From JAFMPW01 sp041743085 (GTDB lineage: Bacteria > Bacteroidota > Bacteroidia > Flavobacteriales > Flavobacteriaceae): a stretch of DNA of 64,000 nt. Positions within the stretch are counted from its first letter, which is position 1, and the number at the start of each line of letters is the position of its first letter. The DNA is taken from the NCBI GenBank assembly GCA_041743085.1, contig JBGTNL010000108.1, positions 1-64,000 of the forward strand, read 5' to 3'. Under the pieces are notes generated by a model. It was not told where the DNA came from. It saw nothing but the letters and a program-made list of their open reading frames with translations, and made no database searches. The position numbers were made by a program, and so were the translations under genes. This document shows positions 54,193 through 63,908 of this stretch, in pieces.

Positions 54193-54200
54193 TATTTTTG
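54193..54200 (+). promoter_or_regulatory. -7 box for thiL, nearly leaderless
   Basis: TATTTTTG matches TAnnTTTG and ends only 4 bp before the thiL ATG at 54205. If used, transcription would start at or just inside the start codon. A -33 partner is not obvious. Confidence 0.35.
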
Positions 54201-54204
54201 CGAT

Positions 54205-55248
54205 ATGTTTGAAGATAAAGATCCCCCGAAAACCGATTTACAGGAAATGGGTGAGTTTAAGCTAATAGACCACCTTACGCGCAATTTTTCCATACAGAAG
54301 ACCTCCACAATCAAGGGAATTGGGGATGACAGCGCTATCTTGGATTTCAAAGGTAAAAGAGCTGTTATCTCTACAGACCTGCTTGTAGAAGGGGTACATT
54401 TTGATCTCAGTTACATGCCCTTAAAACACCTGGGGTATAAAGCCGTTATAGTAAATCTCAGCGATATCTATGCCATGAATGCCCTGGCCACCCAGATCAC
54501 CGTGTCCCTTGCAGTTTCCAATCGTTTTCGCCTGGAAGCATTGGAGGAACTCTATGAGGGAATTGAACTGGCAGCGGGGTTATATGGTGTGGATCTTATA
54601 GGAGGGGATACTACCTCATCCAACAAAGGAATGCTTATCAGTATTACGGCGATCGGAGAAGCCACAGAGGAGCAATTGGTGTATAGGAGCGGGGCTAAAC
54701 CTAACGACCTCCTAGTCGTAAGCGGTGATATTGGTGCGGCCTATATGGGGTTACAGGTCTTAGAGCGGGAGAAAGCGGTCTTTGAAGTAAATCCGGCCAA
54801 TCAACCGGATCTTTCAGGATACACCTATATCGTGGAACGCCAGTTAAAGCCGGAAGCCCGTAAGGATATTGTGGAATTACTTTTCAAGCTGGGTGTGCAC
54901 CCAACGTCCATGATCGATATTAGTGATGGTCTATCCTCAGAGATCTTGCACCTGTGTAAACAGGGCGAGGTGGGATGTACTATTTATGAGGATAAGCTTC
55001 CTTTAGACCCTACGGTCGTAAACACCTGTGAAGAATTTAAGCTCGACAGTACTTTAGTAGCTTTAAGTGGGGGGGAAGATTACGAACTGTTGTTCACCAT
55101 AGATCAAAAAGACTTTGCAAAAATAAAGGGCAATCCCAACCTTACAGTTATAGGGCACATGACGGAGAAAAAAGAAGGAGCCCATCTGATCACCCGGGGC
55201 GAAACCAAAGTGCAACTGAAGGCACAGGGTTGGAACGCGTTAAAATAA
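54205..55248 (+). CDS. thiL: Thiamine-monophosphate kinase
   Basis: The protein has 347 residues. It phosphorylates thiamine monophosphate to the pyrophosphate cofactor. GIGDDSAI, STDLLVEGVHFD and the Asp-rich DISDGLSSE match the family, as do GGDTTSS and LSGGEDYELL. The gene stands apart from other thiamine genes in this window. It is divergent from the LVIVD-type lipoprotein. Confidence 0.94.
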   Translation: MFEDKDPPKTDLQEMGEFKLIDHLTRNFSIQKTSTIKGIGDDSAILDFKGKRAVISTDLLVEGVHFDLSYMPLKHLGYKAVIVNLSDIYAMNALATQITVSLAVSNRFRLEALEELYEGIELAAGLYGVDLIGGDTTSSNKGMLISITAIGEATEEQLVYRSGAKPNDLLVVSGDIGAAYMGLQVLEREKAVFEVNPANQPDLSGYTYIVERQLKPEARKDIVELLFKLGVHPTSMIDISDGLSSEILHLCKQGEVGCTIYEDKLPLDPTVVNTCEEFKLDSTLVALSGGEDYELLFTIDQKDFAKIKGNPNLTVIGHMTEKKEGAHLITRGETKVQLKAQGWNALK

Positions 55249-55348
55249 CCTTAATTAGCATTATCTCTTGGGATTAACTAAAATAAATTGGGGTATCTTA
55301 TATCTTTATTCCTTAAGAACAGTAAAGGAATTGAACAAATTATGGCTT

Positions 55349-55671
55349 CTGGGAATATGGTTTTTATTATAGGTATTTTATGTTTATTGCCGAGTTGCAA
55401 TAACACCCCCCGGCAGCAGGCAAGATCGGTTCCGACAGTCATGGGCCAAGCGAGACACGAGAGAATATGCCATCTTAAGTTGTTTGAAAAAGAGAGTCCC
55501 GTTGTTGCGGATGTCCTTTTTAGTTTATTTCTGAAACTATTGTTATTGTTAATTTGGGCAAAAGGTGCAAACTATATAAAATTAAGCAATGAAATCCAGG
55601 AAACCAGAACTAGAAAATTAGGGCGACAGTTTATTGCTTTTTTATACAATAATAAGGGAAATACCCAATAG
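55349..55671 (+). CDS. Small hypothetical lipoprotein-like ORF
   Basis: The longer frame starts at 55288. An ATG around 55342-55350 gives an N terminus with a hydrophobic stretch ending LLPSCNNTPR, a plausible lipobox. The rest is a second hydrophobic stretch and a basic tail with no known pattern. It may be a pseudogene fragment. I have little confidence it is expressed. Confidence 0.25.
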
Positions 55672-55908
55672 CAAAACAAGATGCGCCTTTGCCTAATGAA
55701 TTATTCCAAATTTGATTTTTTGAGGGTAGTACAGGTGCGCCTGACGATTGGAAAAGTGTGAAAAAAAATTCCCGAAAACAAGGGCTGGCCTAACCCAGCT
55801 GTCAAGGGGCACAGGACAGTAGGGAATAAAGGCGCACACTTAGTTTCCAGGAATATTTATTAAATTCCATGAACCACTCAGGGTCGGAATTCATTTACCA
55901 AAGCATAG
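55672..55908. other. Intergenic, no gene seen
   Basis: No gene-like ORF or strong hairpin was found. The stretch is between the weak ORF and the small zinc-ribbon gene. Confidence 0.4.
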
Positions 55909-56175
55909 TTAAGCCACCTGCTGGGCTAAATGAGAAGCCACTTGTGGAGTTATTTTTGGGGTTACTTCTTCTGCAACCTTGTGTCTTTTCCGATATAAAT
56001 TTTCGAGTGTTTTGTTAATGTCTTGTAATTCGGGAGTTAATGTGGAAAGATTGCCATTAACATCTGTGGTAACTTCTCTTCCGCAATGAACACATTTGTA
56101 CTCTTTGATATGCCCGGTTACTTTTTTAGAAACCGCGTAGTGGTGCCCAAAAATAGCGCAAAATATTTTTTTCAT
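55909..56175 (-). CDS. Small zinc-ribbon-like protein
   Basis: The protein has 88 residues. KKIFCAIFGHHYAVSKKV and EYKCVHCGREVTTD look like a short zinc-ribbon (CxxC plus His). The C-terminal half is helical and rich in Thr, Lys and Gln. I recognise no characterised family, though similar small proteins occur singly in related genomes. Its stop lies 37 bp from a palindrome-free region and no operon partner is nearby. Confidence 0.6.
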   Translation of the reverse strand: MKKIFCAIFGHHYAVSKKVTGHIKEYKCVHCGREVTTDVNGNLSTLTPELQDINKTLENLYRKRHKVAEEVTPKITPQVASHLAQQVA

Positions 56176-56437
56176 GACGTAGGTTTTTAGGGTGCATTGA
56201 TAAGGTTTGGGAACCGTTGTGAATGCTAATTATTATAGGGTTGCTCGTCAAAAGTTCTTCCTCGGAATCACTTTGTATTAAGAACGTGGCCGTACTGATT
56301 TTTATTGGGTGTCCCCTTGTATTTTTCTCATTTTTTCGACGAACGGGTCTTTTCCCGATAAACGGAAACATTCTTCCGGCAATTCACAGCTATAAAAAAC
56401 TCCCATTTTCTCCTATCTTTCCGGTAAATTCCGATCA

Positions 56438-57724
56438 ATGGGCAAAACGAAGGAAACCCTCGTTACCGCATTTGCACTTTTCTCCCTGTTCTTCGGTGCA
56501 GGTAACCTGATCCTGCCGCCCCAGCTGGGGTTTAAATCGGGGGATCTATGGTGGCTGGTAGCACTGGGGTTTTGTCTTTCCGCGGTATTGATACCTATAC
56601 TGGGCATCCTGGCCCATGCACGCTTGCAGGGCACTATATTCGATTTTGCGATTAAGGTATCCCCCACCTTTAGCCTGGTCTATTCCTTGATAATTTACGC
56701 CATATCTATAAGTTTACCTTCCCCGCGGACCGCATCGGTAACGCATGAAATGGCGATTCAACCCTTTTTCAATATCCCATCTCTTTTCACCAGTATCGTC
56801 TATTTTATTCTGGTCTTTGTCTTTGTGATGAACCGCTCCAGAATTCTGGACATTCTCGGGAAACTCCTTACGCCCGCGATTATTATAATTCTTTTGCTGA
56901 TCATAGGCACAACACTTTTTTCTTCTGATTTAATTTTCGGGAAAACCGCATTTCCCAGCCCCTTTACCCATGGCATCCTGGAAGGCTATCAGACTTTTGA
57001 TGCCATAGGAGCCGTAGTAGTGGGTGGTGTCATCCTTGTTTCCATCAACCTGAAGAAGAAAGATGCTCCTTACCACGATAAACGGGCTTTGATCGCAAAA
57101 GCTGGCTGGCTGGCCGGTTTATCGCTCTTTCTAATTTATACAGGACTCATCATTACAGGGGCGCTAATGCATGATCAATTTGAGGCAAATATTTCACGCA
57201 CGGCCCTTCTAAGCGGTATTAGTCTCAGGTCTTTGGGAAGCACGGCCAACCTATTGCTAAGTGTTTTGGTAAGCCTTGCCTGTTTTACCACCGCTGTGGG
57301 CATTGTGGCGGGGACAGCCGATTTTATAAGATCAAGATTTTCAGATTCTCAAAAGGCCTATACCCTTACAGCAATTCTAGGCTGTATTCTGGGCGTGTTG
57401 ATCGGGCAATTTAATGTAGGGTACATCATAGTAGTTGCCCTTCCGGCATTAATGTTTATTTATCCCATTACCATTGTGCTGATCCTGTTGAATGTAGCAC
57501 CTCCAAAATTAGCTTCGGCTTTCGTTTTCAGAGCAGTAGTCCTGACAACTATCTTGTTTAGCATCCCGGATTTTCTGATGAGTGTCGGATTCGGACAAGC
57601 TATTACTCCCGTGCAATATTGGATTCCTTTAAGTGCATTTAGCATGGGTTGGGTATTGCCCGCATTGCTGGTTTTTGTGCTGGCGAATATGTTGTTGAAG
57701 TACCAATTGAAAATGAAAGAATAG
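56438..57724 (+). CDS. brnQ: Branched-chain amino acid carrier (BrnQ type)
   Basis: The 428-residue product has 12 likely membrane helices. The N terminus ALFSLFFGAGNLILPPQLGF is the BrnQ/LIV-II signature. GYQTFDAIGAVVVGGVILV is the second conserved block. It imports Leu, Ile and Val with Na+. It lies 26 bp ahead of the AbiH gene. Confidence 0.93.
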   Translation: MGKTKETLVTAFALFSLFFGAGNLILPPQLGFKSGDLWWLVALGFCLSAVLIPILGILAHARLQGTIFDFAIKVSPTFSLVYSLIIYAISISLPSPRTASVTHEMAIQPFFNIPSLFTSIVYFILVFVFVMNRSRILDILGKLLTPAIIIILLLIIGTTLFSSDLIFGKTAFPSPFTHGILEGYQTFDAIGAVVVGGVILVSINLKKKDAPYHDKRALIAKAGWLAGLSLFLIYTGLIITGALMHDQFEANISRTALLSGISLRSLGSTANLLLSVLVSLACFTTAVGIVAGTADFIRSRFSDSQKAYTLTAILGCILGVLIGQFNVGYIIVVALPALMFIYPITIVLILLNVAPPKLASAFVFRAVVLTTILFSIPDFLMSVGFGQAITPVQYWIPLSAFSMGWVLPALLVFVLANMLLKYQLKMKE

Positions 57725-57750
57725 TGAATTTGTTGATTTGAAAATTAGTT

Positions 57751-59016
57751 ATGAATAAATTAGTTATTGTCGGTAATGGATTTGATTTGGCACACGGTCT
57801 GCCTACATCTTACAAGCATTTTATTAATGATTTTTGGAACAATCTTCAAACTAGGTTTGAGGAGGTGGAAACAAAAGAAATCTTATATGTTGATCCATCT
57901 TATACTGGATTAGTAGGGTCCTTTAAGGATTTCAATGAATTTTTAAAAAATCTTGACTCAGAATCAACCAGACATAACTATACTTATGACAAAACAGAAA
58001 TTAAAATAACAAGTCAAAATACCTATGGGGAAAGAGCTACAAGATTTGAATTTAAAAATAAATTTTTCAAAGAGATTAATACTAAACCTTCAGAAAACTG
58101 GGTTGATATTGAAAATGAATACTACGAAACATTAAAACTTATAGCTAAAAGAAAAATAAGTTCATATTCAGGTAGCAGGGAGGAGGAGGAGAAAAAGCAA
58201 ATCCTTCAAAACAAAAAGAGCGTGCTAAAGCTTAATAGAGAATTTGAACAGGTCAAGTATCTCTTTGAACAATATTTGAGTAAAGTATTACAAGAGCACC
58301 AGAATTTTATCAAATTCGAGGAAGGCAATAGGAATTGGACCGAGATTTATAAAATACTGGAGCCTATTTCAATTTTTAATATTGAAGAGTCAAAATTTCT
58401 GCGAGAGTTCAATAAAAGAGAAGATATTTCTGAAATTAAAAAACTATTTTCGGGGCAGAAAAAAGATGGAACAGTCGATACAGAATCACATTTTCTAAAT
58501 TTTAATTATACCCAATCTTTAGTTTTGTATAAACATCATTTAGATCGAGCTGAACGAATAACTGAAATAAATCATATTCATGGTATGCTTCAAAATTTCA
58601 AAAATGAAATTAATTTTGGTTTTGGAGATGAAATGGATGAAGACTATAAACTAATTGAAAATCTCAACGATAATGAGTATCTAAGAAACTTTAAATCCTT
58701 TAAATACTCACAAAACTCAAACTATCAAAATCTGCTTCGGTTTATTGAATCTGGAAAATTTCAAGTATATATTCTTGGTCACTCCTGTGGCCTTTCAGAC
58801 CGTACCATGCTCAACACTATTTTTGAGAGCGAATATTGCCGTTCCATAAAAGTATACTTTCATCAAAAAGATGACGGCATGGATAACTTCACTGAAATTG
58901 TACAAAATATTTCAAGACATTTTAATGATAAAAAGAAGATGAGGGAGAAAATAGTAAATAAATCACTATGTAAACCACTCCCTCAAGAAATGCGCTTTCA
59001 AGAAAGATTAAAATAG
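57751..59016 (+). CDS. AbiH family phage-abortive-infection protein
   Basis: The 421-residue product starts KLVIVGNGFDLAHGLPTSYK, the AbiH hallmark. LNFNYTQSL with HIHG (about 245-275) and FQVYILGHSCGLSDRTML near residue 345 are the other blocks. AbiH proteins give resistance to phage. A nucleotide-binding fold is likely but the mechanism is unknown. The gene is clearly more AT-rich than its neighbours, with many AAA, AAT, TTT and ATT codons, which suggests horizontal origin. It follows brnQ by 26 bp, with no other defence gene close by. Confidence 0.92.
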   Translation: MNKLVIVGNGFDLAHGLPTSYKHFINDFWNNLQTRFEEVETKEILYVDPSYTGLVGSFKDFNEFLKNLDSESTRHNYTYDKTEIKITSQNTYGERATRFEFKNKFFKEINTKPSENWVDIENEYYETLKLIAKRKISSYSGSREEEEKKQILQNKKSVLKLNREFEQVKYLFEQYLSKVLQEHQNFIKFEEGNRNWTEIYKILEPISIFNIEESKFLREFNKREDISEIKKLFSGQKKDGTVDTESHFLNFNYTQSLVLYKHHLDRAERITEINHIHGMLQNFKNEINFGFGDEMDEDYKLIENLNDNEYLRNFKSFKYSQNSNYQNLLRFIESGKFQVYILGHSCGLSDRTMLNTIFESEYCRSIKVYFHQKDDGMDNFTEIVQNISRHFNDKKKMREKIVNKSLCKPLPQEMRFQERLK

Positions 59017-59113
59017 ACACTCCAGGCGCTCTTCGACTCCACCTTCGCCAATGCTTCGGCAGACAAGTGCGCTCAGGATGACAGCCTACTGATTACTGAT
59101 CACTGATTACTAA

Positions 59114-60409
59114 TCACTGATGATTCATCAATCCCTCAATTTCTTCGACCTCAATTGGAATATTCCTCATTAAATTAATGGGATCTCCCTTTTCCTGTAT
59201 AACGACATCATCCTCCAGCCGAATTCCCGTTTTTTCATCCGGGATATAGATGCCTGGTTCCACGGTAAATACCATATTAGCCTTCATGGGGGTTTTTAGT
59301 TCTCCGTAATCATGGGTGTCCAGACCAATGTGGTGGCTGGTACCATGCATGAAGTATTTTTTGTAGGCCGGGGAATCCTTATCCTCATTCCGGATATCCG
59401 CCTTGTCTAAAAGCCCCAGTCCCAGTAATTCCGAGGTCATGATCTTCCCAACTTCCTTGTGATATTCCCCCCAGAGGGTTCCGGGAACCAGCATTTTCGT
59501 GGCTCTGTTTTTCACTCGTAATACCGCTTGGTACACTTCCTTTTGCCGTGCCGAGAATCTGCCGTTTACGGGAATGGTCCGGGTCATGTCGCTCGAGTAA
59601 TTAGCGTATTCGGCCCCAACATCCATAAGGATCAATTGCCCGTCACCGCATTGGTTTTTGTTCTCTACATAATGCAGCACATTGGCATTGTTCCCGGAGG
59701 CAATGATAGGGGTATAGGCAAAACCCCGGGACCGATTTCGTATAAATTCGTGTAAAAACTCCGCCTCAAGTTCGTATTCCCAAACCCCCGGCTTTGTGTA
59801 TTCCAAAATGCGCCGGAAACCCTTTTCGGTAAGATCACATGCTTTTTGTATCAACGCAATCTCCTCTGGTTCCTTCACCCCCCTGATTTTTTGCAGAATA
59901 GAGTTACTCTTTGCCCATTGATGCGCAGGAAAATCGGCCTTCACTTTCAAAATAAACCGGTCCTCCCGGGTTTGGGTTTCCACCGACTGCCTGTAGTGTT
60001 CATTGGTGTTAAAATAAATGATCTCAGCCTCTGTCATTAAATCAAAAAAGACCTTGTCGAAATCGGATAACCAATACACCGTAGCCACTCCTGAAACTTC
60101 CTTAGCCCTGTCTTGAGTTAATTTTTCACCCTCCCAGATGGCTATGTGTTCATTGGTTTCCCGGACGAATAATACCTCTTGGTTTTTTTTATCCGAAGCA
60201 TCTGGAAATAAAAGCAAGATACTTTCCTCCTGGTCCACTCCGCTTAAATAAAAAATGTCCCGGTGCTGTTGAAACGGCATTGTACTATCTGCACTGATTG
60301 GATAAATATCGTTGGAATTAAAAACTGCAATACTCTTAGACTTCATCCGGGCCATAAACTTTTTACGGTTCTTAATAAATAATTCCTTCGGGATTTCTTC
60401 GTATTTCAT
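59114..60409 (-). CDS. pepP: Xaa-Pro aminopeptidase (AMP_N/peptidase M24)
   Basis: The 431-residue protein cuts the N-terminal residue before proline. The N-terminal AMP_N domain has FYLSGVDQEESIL. The metal ligands of the M24 domain are Asp and Asp in LMDVGAEYANYSSDMTRTIP, His in HGTSHHIGLDTH, and Glu in VEPGIYIPD and IRLEDDVVI. The length and motif order are normal for PepP. A TATTTTTG-type box lies 18-25 bp upstream (60427-60434). Confidence 0.95.
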   Translation of the reverse strand: MKYEEIPKELFIKNRKKFMARMKSKSIAVFNSNDIYPISADSTMPFQQHRDIFYLSGVDQEESILLLFPDASDKKNQEVLFVRETNEHIAIWEGEKLTQDRAKEVSGVATVYWLSDFDKVFFDLMTEAEIIYFNTNEHYRQSVETQTREDRFILKVKADFPAHQWAKSNSILQKIRGVKEPEEIALIQKACDLTEKGFRRILEYTKPGVWEYELEAEFLHEFIRNRSRGFAYTPIIASGNNANVLHYVENKNQCGDGQLILMDVGAEYANYSSDMTRTIPVNGRFSARQKEVYQAVLRVKNRATKMLVPGTLWGEYHKEVGKIMTSELLGLGLLDKADIRNEDKDSPAYKKYFMHGTSHHIGLDTHDYGELKTPMKANMVFTVEPGIYIPDEKTGIRLEDDVVIQEKGDPINLMRNIPIEVEEIEGLMNHQ

Positions 60410-60426
60410 TTTCTACGGTATTTGCT

Positions 60427-60434
60427 CAAAAATA
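60427..60434 (-). promoter_or_regulatory. Possible -7 box for pepP
   Basis: CAAAAATA reads TATTTTTG on the minus strand, 18 bp before the pepP ATG. A -33 partner is not clear. Confidence 0.4.
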
Positions 60435-60475
60435 GCAAAAAGTCCTCCCCTAACCCCGCCCAGAGAGAGGGAATA

Positions 60476-60532
60476 TTTTTTGATCCCAATAGCATTTTAT
60501 CATTTTTGATCCCAATAGCATTTTATCATTTA
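60476..60532. repeat. Tandem duplication, 26-bp unit
   Basis: TTGATCCCAATAGCATTTTA occurs twice with a 26-bp period, identical within the unit. It lies in the 300-bp gap between pepP and the BNR gene. It may come from replication slippage. Confidence 0.75.
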
Positions 60533-60709
60533 AGGAAGCCTCGCCCAATAATTAGCCCCCGGGTGATTTAGTGCTGCTCTTAGACCTGTCGGGTTTTGAA
60601 ATCAGAAATAGTCCGTGTACCTGCCGAAGCCAATTTGAAGGAGTATTAAATTTTTCGCATTATGACCCCAAATTCATAAATTCACGGCTCCATAACAATC
60701 TCGCCTTCA

Positions 60710-63574
60710 ATGAAAAAAAATTTTTTGCCGGTATTCTTTTTTTTATATTTTCCCCTCTGCGCCCAAACCACAGCAACTTCTGCAGACGTTGTTCAAAAAG
60801 CGCTCACGCAAAAAAGGCAGATGGAGGCTGCTTCCCTTGTAAAAAACATTCCTTTTAAGAATATTGGTCCCACGGTGATGAGTGGCCGGGTGGTTGATAT
60901 TGATGCCAACCCCGCAAATCCAATCGAATTTTATGTGGGCTATGGTTCCGGGGGAGTTTGGTATACCAACAATAACGGGGCGTCTTTTACACCTGTACTG
61001 GACACCGCTCCCACCCAGAATGTAGGAGATATTGCCGTGGATTGGAAATCAGGAACCATTTGGGTTGGGACGGGGGAGAATAATTCTTCGAGATCCTCTT
61101 ATGCAGGAATTGGTATTCTGAAATCCAACGACAAAGGAGAAACCTGGGAAAATGTGGGCCTTAAAGATTCACACCATATTGGGCGGATCCTGATCAATCC
61201 CGATAACGGTGATGAGGTTGTCATTGGAGTTACTGGGCATTTGTATTCGCCCAATGAGGAGCGCGGAGTTTATAAAACTTCTGATGGGGGCAAGACCTGG
61301 TCAAAAACGTTGTTTGTAAATAATGCTACAGGTATCATTGATGTTGTAACTGCAGCTGACGACTTCAACACCATGTTTGCGGCTGCATGGGAAAGAGACA
61401 GGAAGGCATGGAATTTTACCGGTAACGGCACAGGGTCTGGAATTTATAAAAGCAGCAATGGAGGGGCTACATGGAAAAAAGTTTCAACAACCGAAAGTGG
61501 GTTTCCCACCGGGGATGGTATAGGAAGGATCGGTTTGGCCGTTTTCGATAAAAATACCGTTTATGCCGTCCATGATAACCAGTTCAGAAGGGAAAAATCC
61601 AGGGACTCCGATTCAAAAAAAGAAAATCTTACCAAAGAGGATTTTAAGTCGATGTCTGTGAAAGATTTCTTGGAACTCGATGACAGTAAACTTGGGGTTT
61701 TCCTAAAGACCAACAATTTTCAGGAAAAGTACAAACCCGAAAATGTGAAGCAAATGATCAGAAGCGGTGTGGTAAAACCCGTTGATATGGCAAAATATCT
61801 GGAAGATGCCAACTCCCTGCTATTTGATTCTCCAGTCATAGGCGCAGAAGTTTACCGCAGTGATGACGGGGGAGCTACCTGGAAAAAAATGAATGAAGGT
61901 TATCTAGATGATCTGTACTATAGTTATGGTTATTATTTTGGGGAGATCCGGGTAGATAGCGGCGACAAAAACAAGATCTACCTTGGTGGGGTACCCCTAA
62001 TAAAATCTGAAGATGGGGGCAAAACATATACCTCCATAAGTGCAGAAAATGTACATTCGGATCATCAGGCGCTCTGGGTAAATCCTTCCATGCCGGGACA
62101 TTTGATCAATGGCAATGACGGCGGACTCAACATGACCTACGACGACGGTAAGAACTGGGCAAAACTCAATACAACCCCGGTGGGCCAGTTCTATACCATC
62201 AATGTAGATCATCAAAAACCCTATAATGTGTATGGCGGTTTACAGGACAATGGCGTATGGATGGGGCCTCATAACGCCGAGCAAAATAGTCGCTGGCACC
62301 AAACGGGGCATAACCCATGGAAATCGATCCTGGGGGGTGACGGCATGCAGGTTCAAGTGGACATTAAAAATCCCAATACCGTGTACACAGGATTCCAGTT
62401 TGGGAATTATTTCCGGCTTAACCTGGAGAATGACAAGCGCAAATACATTCAACCCAAACACGAGCTGGGTGAAAATCCTTTTCGCTTCAATTGGCAGAGC
62501 CCTATTTTATTATCCACACATAACCCGGACATCCTCTATATGGGAAGCGACAAACTTCACAGGTCGTTGAACCAGGGCGATGACTGGGAAATAATTTCGG
62601 AGGATCTCACCAGGGGCGGTAAAAAGGGAAACGTGGCCTACGGTACTATAACTACCATCTCAGAATCCCCTTTAAAATTTGGGTTGATCTATACCGGGAG
62701 TGATGACGGGCTTATTTATGTAAGTAAGAACGGCGGTGGCAGTTGGGAGCTGATAAGCAAGAACCTGCCTGGAGCAGACAACCTCTTCCATCTATGGGTG
62801 AGTCGTGTTACCGCTTCGAAATATAAAAAAGAGAGGGTTTACGTTAGTTTGAATGGCTACCGCTGGGATGATTTCACGCCTTATATTTATATGAGCGAAG
62901 ACCATGGCACAAGCTGGAAGAACATCACCGGCAACATTCCTGCTTCTCCCATAAATGTTATTTTGGAAGATCCTGAAAATGAACATCTTTTATTTGCAGG
63001 AACGGATAACGGACTATACGTTACCTTTGATCAGGGAGCGTTCTGGAACTTGTTTCAAAATGGCATCCCAAATGTGGCTGTTCATGACCTTGTGATACAG
63101 CCCGAAGCAAAGCATTTGGTGGTGGGAACTCACGGCAGAAGCATTTACCAGGCCGAAATTTCCCCTTTGCAGAAAATGACCCCAGAGACTTTAGCGAAGG
63201 ATTTGGTGGTATTTAAAGTGGATAACATTAAATATTCAGATAGCTGGGGCAATCCCTCCGGTTCGTGGGCCAAACCAACTGCGCCCAGCCTGGATATTGT
63301 TTTTTATTCCAATACCGCCGAAACATTTTCAGCCAAGGTAATGACCATGAATAATATTACGGTCAGTTCTACAGAAGTCGAGGCGGACAAAGGTCTCAAC
63401 ATAATGTCGTTTGACGTTGCTTTTTCAAAAGAAGGCAGGGTAGCCTATCTTAAGAAAAATAAAAAGGAGTTAAAAGAAGCCAAAAACGGGAAAACCTACC
63501 TGCCAGAGGGAAAATACGTTATTGAAATCTCCGGAAGGGCTTCTTCCGATAAGGTGGAGTTTGAAATTGAGTAG
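60710..63574 (+). CDS. Secreted BNR-repeat (sortilin-like) protein
   Basis: The protein has 954 residues with a signal peptide (1-19, ending LCAQT). It has repeated BNR/Asp-box units, for example SNDKGETWEN, SDGGKTWSK, SNGGATWKKV, SDDGGATWKK and SEDGGKTYT. Propellers of the VPS10/sortilin type are built from such units. A basic spacer (about 296-375) splits the repeats. The C terminus lacks a clear sorting tail. These large proteins sit outside the cell and may bind or process peptides or polysaccharides. No known catalytic residues are evident. Confidence 0.85.
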   Translation: MKKNFLPVFFFLYFPLCAQTTATSADVVQKALTQKRQMEAASLVKNIPFKNIGPTVMSGRVVDIDANPANPIEFYVGYGSGGVWYTNNNGASFTPVLDTAPTQNVGDIAVDWKSGTIWVGTGENNSSRSSYAGIGILKSNDKGETWENVGLKDSHHIGRILINPDNGDEVVIGVTGHLYSPNEERGVYKTSDGGKTWSKTLFVNNATGIIDVVTAADDFNTMFAAAWERDRKAWNFTGNGTGSGIYKSSNGGATWKKVSTTESGFPTGDGIGRIGLAVFDKNTVYAVHDNQFRREKSRDSDSKKENLTKEDFKSMSVKDFLELDDSKLGVFLKTNNFQEKYKPENVKQMIRSGVVKPVDMAKYLEDANSLLFDSPVIGAEVYRSDDGGATWKKMNEGYLDDLYYSYGYYFGEIRVDSGDKNKIYLGGVPLIKSEDGGKTYTSISAENVHSDHQALWVNPSMPGHLINGNDGGLNMTYDDGKNWAKLNTTPVGQFYTINVDHQKPYNVYGGLQDNGVWMGPHNAEQNSRWHQTGHNPWKSILGGDGMQVQVDIKNPNTVYTGFQFGNYFRLNLENDKRKYIQPKHELGENPFRFNWQSPILLSTHNPDILYMGSDKLHRSLNQGDDWEIISEDLTRGGKKGNVAYGTITTISESPLKFGLIYTGSDDGLIYVSKNGGGSWELISKNLPGADNLFHLWVSRVTASKYKKERVYVSLNGYRWDDFTPYIYMSEDHGTSWKNITGNIPASPINVILEDPENEHLLFAGTDNGLYVTFDQGAFWNLFQNGIPNVAVHDLVIQPEAKHLVVGTHGRSIYQAEISPLQKMTPETLAKDLVVFKVDNIKYSDSWGNPSGSWAKPTAPSLDIVFYSNTAETFSAKVMTMNNITVSSTEVEADKGLNIMSFDVAFSKEGRVAYLKKNKKELKEAKNGKTYLPEGKYVIEISGRASSDKVEFEIE

Positions 63575-63587
63575 AATGACATGAGAT

Positions 63588-63604
63588 GCCTTAAAATTTA
63601 AGGC
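63588..63604. terminator. Hairpin after the BNR gene
   Basis: GCCTTAAA and TTTAAGGC flank one base, a compact inverted repeat 14 bp past the stop. It is followed by a short T-containing stretch but not a strong T run, so its efficiency is uncertain. Confidence 0.4.
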
Positions 63605-63696
63605 TGTTTGAGCCAAACAAATCGTTGTATTTACCTGGATTTTAGCATCGAGTCTCTAATAGGCAAAGTTTCGAAAGCCCGGATTTTTCCTGCCCG

Positions 63697-63741
63697 GCCC
63701 GAACGCCAGCCCAAAAGATCGTTCTGGCAGAGTACGTTCGG
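63697..63741. other. Structured intergenic element
   Basis: CCCGAACG (63697-63704) pairs with CGTTCGGG (63734-63741), and inside it CCAG pairs with CTGG. A T-rich stretch starts at 63752. It could be a terminator-like structure for the BNR gene, or a leader element of the gene starting at 63909. I cannot assign a riboswitch class. Confidence 0.3.
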
Positions 63742-63908
63742 GTGGGTGGCTTCCTTTTTTCATCAATGGAAAAAATGAAGAGATAAAATTAATTTAGGAC
63801 AGGATTGGTTCTGTTTTAAAAATCACTTAGTTTCCTTAAATAAAATAACTTTTTCACTAAATTGTAATAAATTAACCCACCCGAGAGGGAGTTTACCAAA
63901 CAATTTCT

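Noticed and set aside
55288..55671. Full 127-residue frame from the first start
   Set aside because: The first part does not look like a signal; only the later ATG with LLPSCNN is plausible, and even that is weak.
59017..59112. CTGATTACTGATCACTGATTACTAATCACTGATG stretch after AbiH
   Set aside because: A short low-complexity run, no regular unit or hairpin; only local slippage is likely.
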